From Isoetes taiwanensis (lineage: Eukaryota > Streptophyta > Lycopodiopsida > Isoetales > Isoetaceae): a stretch of 64,000 bases of DNA. The stretch is taken from assembly GCA_021234155.1 (NCBI GenBank), contig JAJEKV010000054.1:5317962-5381961 (forward strand). Direction: 5' to 3'. The notes beneath the pieces are model-generated. The model made no database searches. It was not told where the DNA came from and worked only from the letters and a program-made list of their open reading frames with translations. Shown piece by piece: positions 55,065 to 64,000 of the stretch. How positions within the stretch are numbered: position 1 is the stretch's first letter; the number at the start of each line of letters is the position of its first letter. The translations under genes and the position numbers were made by a program.

Positions 55065-56481
55065 TACCCTTTCATGAGGTTGACTCCGGTAACATATTTT
55101 ACTTGATAGCATGTATATAACATAGAAATGAGAGCCCAAAGAAAAGGAACAATTTGACTGCGCTCATGTAGTGTATCATGAAAAATGAGAGCCCAAAGAA
55201 AAACGATTATTAACAGAATATAACTATCATTAATACCATTTTGGTGAATTTGACTACTAAGAGTTGTGCTTAAATTAGATACAGCTAGTCGTCGCAAGTC
55301 TATAAGTCCAAATTCAACCCTAGACAAAATCAAACCAAGCTACATGCTACTAGATTCCAATGGAACTTACAGTGTCTCTTTTCCTCCCTTGTTTATAAGC
55401 TGTAAAAGCACGAATCTATGGTCAGAATAATATAAATGTCAAAGCTCAGACGAACTGCCACAAATATGGCTAGAATAATACGATGTGCCTGGCTTGCAAA
55501 TCAAATCCACATTACACCTTGCATTTTGTTGCTATTATTTCAAGCTTCTTCAATACCATGTTTATATTCCATATATGCAAATACATGAAGAAATACTTCA
55601 CTCTTATAAGATGAAAGTTATGTAGTCATATAAATCCTAAATCAGAAATAAATATCAATCTATACATGCATTCTTATTAACCCATTGCTTATTTTCTGAA
55701 TCATAATATTTTAGACCTGGGATTAAGCAACATAAGTTTCCCACAAAACAAAACTATATAAAACAAAGACACTCAAGTTTAAATCTAAGTATAATCTCTC
55801 TTTTATGTATTTTTTCGGCCATTATTATCCATTCTTATCCCTAAGGACAAATATTAAGGAAATATACGAAATCTTTAACCTGATATGCATTGCTCCTAGC
55901 ACCAGCATTCTGCCTTTGATCTGGTTGTCAGATAGTTTTTCATCGAAGTCGAATCTTTGCTTTTAACTTAGCATGGTCTTTGCACAAGAGCATCGGGCAA
56001 AAATTATACCATTACTATTCTAGCCAGGACATTGCCCAGCAAATACAGTCATCTCCAAGGAACAAGCTTAAATGGCAACAGCATCATCATCAACCAGAAT
56101 CACCACAGAAAATAATGTATGCCAAACTTGCTTACTGCAAATAACTCTTCAAGCTGCAAAAATTGAGAGATAAGGAATGTAATACGCTTCTTCAGCTATG
56201 GAGCGGGAGGGGAAAAAAATAAACCTGCTTGTGGCATTCGTACCTGGATGTTTTTTCAGCCTAAACTTCCAGGCTAAACTTCCATGCTAATACAAGCTTG
56301 GCATACAAACTTGGCATATCTATGGCGTCTTGGATGCTTAATGTATGATACAGGAATGGAGGTTCCCACCCATCTCCCCTTGTCGACTAGCTACGGCTCC
56401 AAGGCGGAAAGCTCGTATTTTGCCTCGTCCGTATACGGGCGGTTTGGGAAAAAAAAACCCATAACTAGTCACGCACTTGCT
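55065..56481. other. No gene recognised
   Basis: AT-rich sequence after the duplicated catalase fragment. GAGAGCCCAAAGAAAA occurs twice (55131 and 55186). Words from AAACTTCCATGCTAA recur near 56262-56290. No domain in the open frames at 55064-55333 or 56284-56595. Confidence 0.45.
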
Positions 56482-56727
56482 TTATACGGGTATAATATAG
56501 TGAAACCCCTGGGCCTTAAACCTTATGAATTTCTTACCCACAAGTGCTTTTGTAAAGCCATCTGCAACTTGGTTCTTAGAGAAACAACGAAGTAAAATAT
56601 TTATCTTTATCTTTATACGGGTATAATGTAGTGAAACTCCTGGGCCTTAAACCTTATGAATTTCTTACCCACAAGTGCTTTTGTAAAGCCATCTGCAACT
56701 TGGTTCTTAGAGAAACAACGAAGTAAA
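56482..56727. repeat. Tandem duplication of ~116 bp within the Copia RNase H end
   Basis: TATACGGGTATAATxTAGTGA through TTACCCACAAGTGCTTTTGT to AGAAACAACGAAGTAAA is present at about 56482-56597 and 56611-56727. The duplicated segment is the C-terminal end of the polyprotein on the minus strand. A few substitutions separate the copies. Confidence 0.9.
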
Positions 56728-58947
56728 GAGCATGTCACGCCAAATTGAACCTGTTCACGAACAAGGCAAAACAAAATGTCTAAATGCTTTGTTTTAGGAT
56801 GATACCTGAAGTCTTTTGTCAGCTCAATACCAGTTTGGTTGTCACAATACAGTACAACATGAGAGGAGGATACCTACAAATCAGCTAATAAGTTCTTGAG
56901 CCAAAGCATTTCCTGTACCCCTGTGCTTATAGCTTTGATTTCAGCTTCAGTGGTACTCTTAGATATGGTGGACTGTTTCTTGCTGAGCCAAATGATCACA
57001 TTGAACCCAAGTTTAGCGATCATCCCTGTTGTAGACTTTCAGGATGCTAAACAATTACCATAATCTGCATCAGATAGATGGTGAATTGTGTGTTGGATGA
57101 TTGAGCATAAAAAAGACCTTCATACGAAGTGCCTTTCAAATATGCCAAAACTTGCTTAGCAGCTTGCCAATGAGATGTTCTAGGCTGCGACATAAATCTG
57201 CTAAGAATTGCAGTAGCAAAAGAAATATCTGGTCTAATGACAGCAAGATAAATGAGTGCACGTACAAAACTTCAATGCAGTGAAGAATCACAATCATCGG
57301 CATCAAAATCCAAATCATTGAAGGTCTGGTTCAAAAGGGCAAGACGCTCTCCAAAGGGAATTGCTGCAACAATTCCTTAATGTATTTTTGCTGTGAAATA
57401 AAAATTCCATCTTTGTGCTGCCATATTTCAAGGCCTAGATAATAGTCCATAAGCCCTAAATCTATCATCTGAAAACTCTCCACAAGAGCATGCTTCAAAT
57501 CTGCTATCAATTTAGATGCATCCCCTATGAAAACTAAATCATCAACGTACAAGGCAACAATAGCCAATCTTTGCTCTATTGTCTTAACATAAAGGTTTGG
57601 ATCAGCATTGCTTCGACGATATCCATGTGCTAAAGGGAATTAATTTACTTTGGAATGCTAACATCTGGCGCCTGCTTCAAACCATAAAGACTCTTTTTCA
57701 GCTTACAAACAAGAGACTCTTTACCTTTGATCTTAAACCCCAAAAGTTGAATTATATAAACTTTTTCTTGAAGATCACCATTTGAAAAAGCAGATTTGAA
57801 GTCCATGTGAAATAATGGCCATCCTTTCATTACTGCTAATATTACTCTTTTTCATTACAGCTCTTACAGTAGCTATGCGAGCTATAAGAGCAAACAACTT
57901 CCTCATAATCTGTTCCTTTCTGTTGGGAATAACCCTTCGCCACTAAGCGAGCCTTATACTTGGAAATAGATCCATCAGAATGAAATTTGGTGCAGAAAAT
58001 TTATTTCCAATAACTATTTTGTGAACAGGTAAAGGAACAAGATCCGAAGTGTTTTCCTGGACGAGCATCTCGTATTCTTCAGCCATGGCAGCTTGCCATT
58101 TTTGATCTGTAACAGCTTCTTGAAAAGAAGTTGGACCATGATGATCCACAATTTTAGCAAGCAGAGCCAAATTGCAAGGTTCAGCTCTCTGCAATTCTTC
58201 AGCAAGGCTTCTATTATATGCAAAAGCTTCTCTTGCAGCAAACTCAGGTGTTAAAAACGAATCAAAATCATTTATATCATGTTGATACAGAAAAAGATCA
58301 CCATGAGCAGAAGAGGAAGGCACAAACGTGGGAATAGCAGTAGATGCATCCAAAGGCTTTGCTACATCTATGAGTTCTCCAACTAACTCCAGTCTATCAA
58401 ATTGAGTTGCAGGTATACTAGTCTAAACATATGCATCATAAATGGCATCTTCCACGAACACAACACTTCTAGAGACCAAGGATCATAAAGTTTATGACCG
58501 TTTTGTTCAAGGGGGTAACCAATGAAAATAGTCTTAACAGCCCTGCTATGCAGTTTATCCAATGCCTTTAACTTCTCTATGTGAAGAGAAGCATATGCGA
58601 GACACCTAAAAACTCGCAAATTAGATACATCAGGTTTTTCATCATAAAAAAACCTCAAATGGCCTCTTACCCTTGCACAACTATGGTAGGCGATCTATTT
58701 GCCAAGTAACATGCCATAAGACTGCTTCATCCCAATTTTTATTTGGCAACATAGCATGTGTAAGCATTGACCGAGTAAGGTCCAATAAATAAGGAATGTT
58801 CTCTTGAGGATGGTCTTGGGGCCTGGTGCCTGTACTCGACCATCGTTCATTTGATGTATATATGCTGGAGGGAGTTTGTCGATGTGGACCATGATGCCTT
58901 TTTCGTCTCCCGTTTGCTCGTCGGTCTCTATGTATATGACTGTTCAT
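56482..58947 (-). mobile_element. Ty1/Copia LTR-retrotransposon polyprotein remnant
   Basis: On the minus strand, in order, there is the integrase C-terminal part (LLDLTRSMLTHAMLPNKNWDE, then VSNLRVFRCLAYASLHIEKL and FIGYPLEQNGHKLYDP). Reverse transcriptase follows (WQAAMAEEYEMLVQENTSDL, FHMDFKSAFSNGDLQEKVYI, KKSLYGLKQAP, and the catalytic LYVDDLVFIGD, then FQMIDLGLMDYYLGLEIWQH). RNase H comes last (57300-56490, with a SHWQAAKQVLAYLKGT-type stretch and CDNQ and KHLDI motifs). This int-RT-RH order is the Copia order. Frames shift between blocks, gag, protease and the integrase core are missing, and no LTRs were found. The element is dead. Confidence 0.9.
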
Positions 58948-59260
58948 GTAGTTCCGTTGACTATTTCTCCTGGTATGTCCATGTTGGTATGTCCATGTTC
59001 TTCATATGTTGGTATAAAACATCATATGAAGAACCCAAATAGGAAAATGCCTAAAAATGATGAGAGGTATGGAGGCGTTAAGAATATGTTTCAGTTTGAG
59101 ATATTAGGGCATGCTGCCAATCGTCACGAGGTAAACATATTGGAGAAGGAATTTATCCGACAACATAATACTATTAAGAATGGCTATAACAATTTGCGTA
59201 GTAATCCTACGAGTTCCAAGAAGTTTTGGTACTTGAGGCATTTTATGACATTAGAGTAAA
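58939..59260 (+). CDS. Unidentified open frame with a weak GIY-YIG-like C-terminal motif
   Basis: The frame ends with NRHEVNILEKEFIRQHNTIK followed by NGYNNLRSNPTSSKKFW. An E-x-x-x-I-x-x-x-N...GYN pattern also occurs near the end of GIY-YIG endonuclease domains, and a YVG-like residue group precedes it. The N-terminal GIY/YIG pair cannot be confirmed, and the upstream DNA overlaps the Copia element on the other strand. Treat as unknown. Confidence 0.25.
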
Positions 59261-59706
59261 GAGTTTATATAGTGCATTCCATTAGACTCTCTATGTATGT
59301 GGTGATAAAAGGAGAGCATGGAATTTGGAGTTTACGACGGACCAAAATTCAAGGACGGATACATAATTGATAAGAAACCATTGATTTGGATCTCTTATAA
59401 TTTAAATTGCTTTGGATTTTTTTTCTACTTTCACAATTTTGAATCGTTTTAGCAAGCTCCAAATGTCTCTTTGGATTCTAATGCAAGCATTAACTTTCCT
59501 TTCTCATATTCATGACTGGGAAGACCTGCAAGACATCATAAATCTAGCATTGACAACATGTGTGAATAATTTTTTATGCAGAATTAACACTCATGTGGCT
59601 GGCTATAAAGGCCCTCCAAACTGTATGCCTTAAGGGTGTGCTGAAAATGTTACAACCAAGAAGCACAATGAAAAGCACAAGATATTATAAATGCAATGCA
59701 ATGCAA
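59261..59706. other. No gene recognised
   Basis: AT-rich spacer between the open frame above and the SINE-like repeat cluster. Direct hexamer repeats (AATGCAATGC) occur at its end. Confidence 0.4.
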
Positions 59707-60996
59707 AAAAAGTCATACGTGGCAGGCGGCACTAGGCTGGTGACGTTGGGTTCAACGATGCCCCTAGAGTTGCCCTTAGGATCCGAAAACTTCCTCAAGG
59801 TGGGATTGTATCCTGCCTACAAAGTGTGCATGTATGGCCAAAGTTTTGCCCAACGGATGTGTGGTGAGTTGGTATAGGCCTAGTAATGCCAAAAATAAGT
59901 GTTCATTTGGTCATGGGTTCAAACCTTGTCAATGTCACTTATATTTGGAAGTTGGTTACTAGGGGTATACGACGATGATTCCCGACGTGGTAGAACTTAA
60001 AAGCCTATACATGTCCTCCACTTTGGCTGCTCGTTGGCAGTGGGACAAAAACTAGTTTACTGGTCAATGTAAAAAGCCCTCTGGTCCTAGGATGCCCAAA
60101 AAGTCATACGTGGCAGGCGGCACTAGGCTGGTGATGTTGGGTTCAACGATGCCCCTAGAGTTGCCCCTAGGATCCGAAAACTTCCTCAAGGTGGGATTGT
60201 ATCCTGCCTACAAAGTGTGCATGTATGGCCAAAGTTTTGCCCAATGGATGTGTGGTGAGTTGGTATAGGTCTAGTAATGCCAAAAATAAGTGTTCATTTG
60301 GTCATGGGTTCAAACCTTGTCAATGTCACTTATATTTGGAAGTTGGTTACTAGGGGTATACGATGATGATCCCCGACGTGGTAGAACTTAAAAGCCTATA
60401 CATGTCCTCCACTTTGGTCGCTTTCGTTAGACTAGTCTGGGACAAAAAACTAGCTAGTTTGTAAAAGACTAGTCTAGACCGGTAAAAGTTGGTTTCTGAC
60501 ACCGTCATTTGGTTTCTTGGTTAATGTAAAAAGCCCTCTGGTCCTAGGATGCCCAAAAAGTCATATGTGGTAGGCGGCACTAGGCTGGTGACGTTGGGTT
60601 CAACAATGCCCCTAGAGTTTCCCCTAGGATCCAAGAACTTCCTCAAGGTGAAAAGCCCTCTGGTCCTAGGATGCCCAAAAAGTCATATGTGGCAGGCGGC
60701 ACTAGGCTGGTGACGTTGGGTTCAACGATGCCCCTAGAGTTGCCCCTAGGATCCAAAAACTTCCTCAAGGTGAGATTGTATCCTGCCTACAAAGTGTGCA
60801 TGTATAGCCAAAGTTTTGCCCAACGGATGTGTGGTGAGTTGGTATAGACCTAGTAATGCCAAAAATAAGTGTTCATCTGGTCATGGGTTCAAACCTTGCC
60901 AATGTCACTTATATTTGGAAGTTGGTTACTAGGGGTATACGATGATGATCCCCGACGTGGTAGAACTTAAAAGCCTATACATGTCTTCCACTTTGG
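59707..60996 (+). repeat. Cluster of four copies of a ~320-bp repeat with tRNA-like pol III boxes (SINE-like)
   Basis: Copies at about 59707-60025, 60099-60418, 60557-60650 (partial) and 60674-60996, all in the plus orientation. Each full copy contains GTGGTGAGTTGGTATAGGCC (A-box-like, TGGTGAGTTGG), and about 45 bp later GGGTTCAAACCTTG (B-box-like GGTTCAAACC). This spacing is typical of tRNA promoters. A GC-rich 5' portion (GTGGCAGGCGGCACTAGGCT) precedes the boxes. A 3' portion, GTTACTAGGGGTATACGA and on to CCACTTTGG, follows. The partial copy breaks after CTTCCTCAAGGTG. CTCTGGTCCTAGGATGCCC precedes the later copies. Confidence 0.75.
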
Positions 60997-61248
60997 CTGC
61001 TTGCCACAGAGGATGCAATGCAAGATGTTTCAAATGTCCTTGTTAACATGGTGCGAGGCAGTACTTGATGTATGAGGGCATAGACATTCTGGTGTGGACC
61101 AGTGGGGCTCCGCGACTGGCGGAGCTGGGAGCGGGTCATCGGCTGCACCGGAATGTGTGACCAATGACCATGCCTCCACAACATAGAAATTGGGAGCAAA
61201 ATTATCCCCCGCTTTTTTTTTGCTCCCCTGTTTTCAACGAGGTAGAGC
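60997..61248. other. No gene recognised
   Basis: Short spacer between the SINE-like cluster and the second copy of the exon-bearing element. Nothing is supported in it. Confidence 0.4.
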
Positions 61249-62350
61249 TCCAACTATGGCGCCGACGGAATGGCATCCTCCTAGGCCCCCATTTTGTCTT
61301 CGTAGGGCGAAGGCTATTGTTCGACAGAATGGAAAAACACTGGCGCAAGAGGCATTAATTTGTTTTCTGGATTAGGATCTTCATTTTTGGCATTTTGGTA
61401 TTGTTTGTACTTTTGCTGCTTCGATGGCAACCACCTGTCTATGATCAGTTTTGAAAGTGGTATCATAGTTATTCAATACTTGATTTTTTGTTCAATCCGT
61501 ATGTTTTCTTTAACTTTGCAGGTGGAAACGGTGTTCTTCACGGATCTTCTGGCCCAGAGACGACTCCAAGTTTAGATAAGGTAGTTTTTGTTTGTCTTTT
61601 GTTTGATTTCTTTCTAATTTTCATATATGTAGGTCGGGATGCAGTGGAAACATCAAATGTTAACAGAAGTGCCATGGATTCGAGTTATCTTTATGTAATT
61701 TTTTGTCCTTTGTCTTCTGCCATGGATTGGACTCTGGTATAATCATTTCTTGATGCTTTCTTTCTAAATGTTTATGCATGGAAGTCGAAATGCAGTGCAA
61801 ACAGCATATGTAGGCTCAACTAGCATGGATTCGAGCTTAACTTCAGGTTATTTCTTTGCTTTTCAAACTTTAGCTGTTTGCAGATGCTAACCGTCCTTGC
61901 ATGCAGATGCAGATGCAGAATGCAGTTTCTATAAGCAAGCAAGCCACAAATTCGGTTGTTATAACATGTATGTCCAGTTTATATATCAGGTTTTATGTTT
62001 TCAGGTCACGTATTAATCAAGTTCTTTTTTGTAGGAAATGTTAGCGGAAAAAAGACTCTTATGGAAGATCATCCCTCGTTCAGCTTTGTAATGGAAACTT
62101 TGAGTGAATGTAACTAAAACTTTCAATGTTCTACAATGCTGTAACTGAAACTTTGAATGTAATTTTGTTTCTAAATAATAATAAACTAATTGTGACCTGC
62201 TATAGCCTGTCAAATATGATATGCACGGAAAGAATCCTTACCTTCAATTTTGTTGCCTCGTCCAACAGTGTTTTGACACGTATCTGTGTTTCTTTTCTTG
62301 AAAACAATTGTGCATCTCGCGTGCCGCTCAAATTTTTACCTTGAGTTCTG
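61249..62350 (+). mobile_element. Dispersed element carrying exon-like blocks, copy 2
   Basis: It matches 36222-37270 over its length. Blocks set between AG and GT-like sites read [19 protein letters not shown] (61523-61578), GRDAVETSNVNRSAMDSSYL (61633-61695), RNAVQTAYVGSTSMDSSLTS (about 61776-61845) and NVSGKKTLMEDHPSFSF (about 62036-62088). The first block is preceded by RQNGKTLAQEALICFLD near 61320-61370. The right end stops inside the TIR-bounded segment, where the 180-bp foldback follows. Source gene unknown. Confidence 0.7.
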
Positions 62351-62364
62351 CTGTTTGTACTAGA

Positions 62365-62544
62365 CTTGGCATAGAACGGCCGTTCTATCAAAATCATAGG
62401 AAGAACACGTTCTATTCTACCAAGCATTCTCAACTTGAATGCTGAACACACGAACTACAGAAATTCACTATGTTGGCAAGAATGACTGTTTGGAACGACG
62501 TTCTGCCCCAATTTTGCCGTTCAAAACGGTGTTCTGTGCCAAGC
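62365..62544. mobile_element. 180-bp foldback MITE-like element
   Basis: The left end CTTGGCATAGAACGGCCGTT is an imperfect inverted repeat of the right end, AACGGTGTTCTGTGCCAAG. The outer 13 bases (CTTGGCAYAGAAC) are nearly perfect. The middle contains related GAACG/CGTTC words, so the whole element can fold. No convincing target duplication was seen. It lies at the broken right end of the dispersed element. Confidence 0.65.
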
Positions 62545-62770
62545 TCCACCAAAATATATAAACAATTAGAATCAGAATGGAAGAAAAGGGAGGGAAATCC
62601 TCCGCCATTAGATTTCTGGTCAAAAGCCCAAAAGCACCATAGACATCAGATATAGAGCTTTTTGGCATTTCGTTGACTGATTTGGATGAGCTAAAACAAC
62701 CGAAAACTTGAAATTGGAATAGCTGCTCTTTTCTTTATGGATTGCTCTGTACTTTGGAGCTCCAACTGCA
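62545..62770. other. Spacer before the Helitron remnant
   Basis: No domain was recognised. Helitron upstream sequence may begin here. Confidence 0.35.
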
Positions 62771-64000
62771 AATGAGGTGGTTGTCTTAATGCCTATTGAT
62801 GATAAGCCTGAAGATGGTCAGAGGGACATTATTATACATTCTAAGAATGGTGGCTTGAAGTTTATAGATGCATATCACTCAGCATATAATCCATTGCACT
62901 TTGTGTTACTTCTTCCCTATGGTACAGATGGATGGCATCTTAAAATACCTCATGGACGGAGTGGTGCAAAGGAAGTAACTATTATGGAGTATTATAGATA
63001 TCATCTTTCACGCGTCATGGACATGCATCTCCCTTTCACATGGCTGGCCGGTTATTTCAAGAATATATTTGTGATATGTTTGCAAAGATACAAGAAAGGC
63101 TACAATTCGTTGTGTTAAATCAACACACCATTCGAAAAGGCATGTTGCAGGGTATTATGGACTTTGAAGGAGATGATGCTGAGTGATCCATTGCACTTTG
63201 TGTTACTTATTCCCTATGGTACAGATGGATGACATCTTAAAATACCTCATGGACGGAGTGGTGCAAAGAAAGTAACTATTATGGAGTATTATAGATATCA
63301 TCTATTCGCGCGTCATGGACAGGCATCTCCCTTTCACATGGCTAGCCGGTTGTTTCAAGAATATATTTGTGATATGTTTGCAAAGATGGAACAAGAAAGG
63401 CTACAATTCGTTGTGTTAAATCAACACACCATTCGAAAAGACATGTTGAGGGTATTATGGACTTTGAAGGAGATGATGCAGGTGCTATTGACTGAAAAGT
63501 TGTATTACCATCCTCACATGTGGGAGGTCCAAGATACATGACCCAACGATATCAGGATGCCATGTCCATCGTTCGCGGAACTTGGCAAGCCGGACCTTTT
63601 TATAACCATGATTGCCAATGCGAACTGGGAAGAGATTAGGAGGGAGTTGTTATATGACCAATCGCCAAGTGATCGACCGGAGTTAGTGGCTAGAGTATTC
63701 CACATGAAAGTAAAGGAGCTGATAGTTTTTATAACTAATTATGGTATATTCGGGCGTATAATTGCAAAAGTCTATGTTATTGAGTTCCAAAAGAGAGGAT
63801 TGCCACATGTACATTTGTTGACTATGTTGGATCAGGCCGACAAGCCCTTCACAGCCGAAGAGATTGATCAAATTATTTGTGCTGAAATACCCGATAAGAT
63901 GCATACCCTGAATTATATGAGGTGGTCACCCGTAATATGATGCATGGGCCATGTGGTGCTGGATATCCGAATGCTCCGTGAATGCAGGATGGTAAGTGTA
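62771..64000 (+). mobile_element. Helitron Rep (HUH) remnant, extending past the window
   Basis: The N-terminal Helitron-like domain is present twice: HGRSGAKEVTIMEYYRYHLS (about 62952-63010) and again near 63250-63310 with YYRYHLFARHGQASPFHMAS, RLFQEYICDMFAKMEQERL and QFVVLNQHTIRK. After a break, GPRYMTQRYQDAMSIVRGTW shifts frame into GKPDLFITMIANANWEEIRR, PSDRPELVARVFHMKVKEL, the HUH motif EFQKRGLPHVHLL (63785-63820), and AEEIDQIICAEIPD. A degraded MMHGPCGAGYPNAPC-like stretch reaches the window edge. This is the Rep endonuclease that drives rolling-circle transposition of Helitrons. The helicase domain would lie beyond position 64000. The internal ~297-bp duplication and several shifts make it inactive here. 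Confidence 0.9.

Overview
The window is nuclear DNA from a land plant. The evidence is a long intronless PLS-type pentatricopeptide protein with a DYW deaminase domain, a cytosolic SRP54, plant-type alpha/beta hydrolase exons with GT-AG introns, and fragments of plant catalase, kinesin-14, NAD synthetase, an LRR receptor kinase and a 4-coumarate:CoA-ligase-like enzyme. The sequence is mostly mobile DNA of many classes (hAT, LINE, Copia, Helitron, MITEs, a tRNA-like SINE). It also holds a large transposase-like pseudogene of a kind I do not know from seed plants. A repeat-rich non-seed plant (fern or lycophyte) is my best guess, but this is inference.

Only three genes look intact: a three-exon alpha/beta hydrolase (12681-13948, minus), the DYW-type PPR protein (17116-20154, minus) and SRP54 (47888-49351, plus). 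They are independent single genes with no shared pathway: a probable esterase or lipase, an organellar RNA-editing factor and the cytosolic signal recognition particle GTPase. SRP54 has a TATA box about 0.4 kb upstream and a 567-bp PIF/Harbinger-type MITE just beyond it.

Layout. 1-2.3 kb: tandem 194-bp units, each a 116-bp foldback, plus a second unrelated foldback. 2.6-4.6 kb: a decayed hAT transposase (minus). 5.5-9.6 kb: CoA-ligase and kinesin-14 fragments, and a 274-bp tandem duplication. 11.2-12.1 kb: a long-TIR DNA element. 12.7-20.2 kb: the hydrolase and PPR genes. 21.0-24.5 kb: a tandem segmental duplication whose second copy is split by LINE material. 28.3-30.6 kb: a second copy of the same LINE family on the minus strand. 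32.4-35.7 kb: the large transposase-like pseudogene. 36.2-37.4 kb: a dispersed element carrying exon-like blocks, repeated at 51.0 and 61.2 kb, with its right end alone at 46.2 kb. 37.9-41.0 kb: an LRR receptor kinase truncated at an exon boundary, followed by the last four exons of NAD synthetase. 44.5 kb: a YrdC fragment. 46.8-49.4 kb: MITE, promoter and SRP54. 49.7-55.1 kb: a mosaic of duplicated pieces including two catalase exon copies and a second SRP54 3' end. 56.5-58.9 kb: a Copia polyprotein remnant (minus). 59.7-61.0 kb: a clustered SINE-like repeat. 62.4 kb: a 180-bp foldback. 62.8 kb to the end: a Helitron Rep remnant running off the window.

The most striking overall signal is the number of clean exon-sized gene fragments cut at or near splice sites and joined to repeats, beside a Helitron. 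This fits transposon-mediated gene-fragment capture and reshuffling, although the mechanism is inferred. No CRISPR arrays, rRNA or intact tRNA genes were seen, as expected for plant nuclear DNA.
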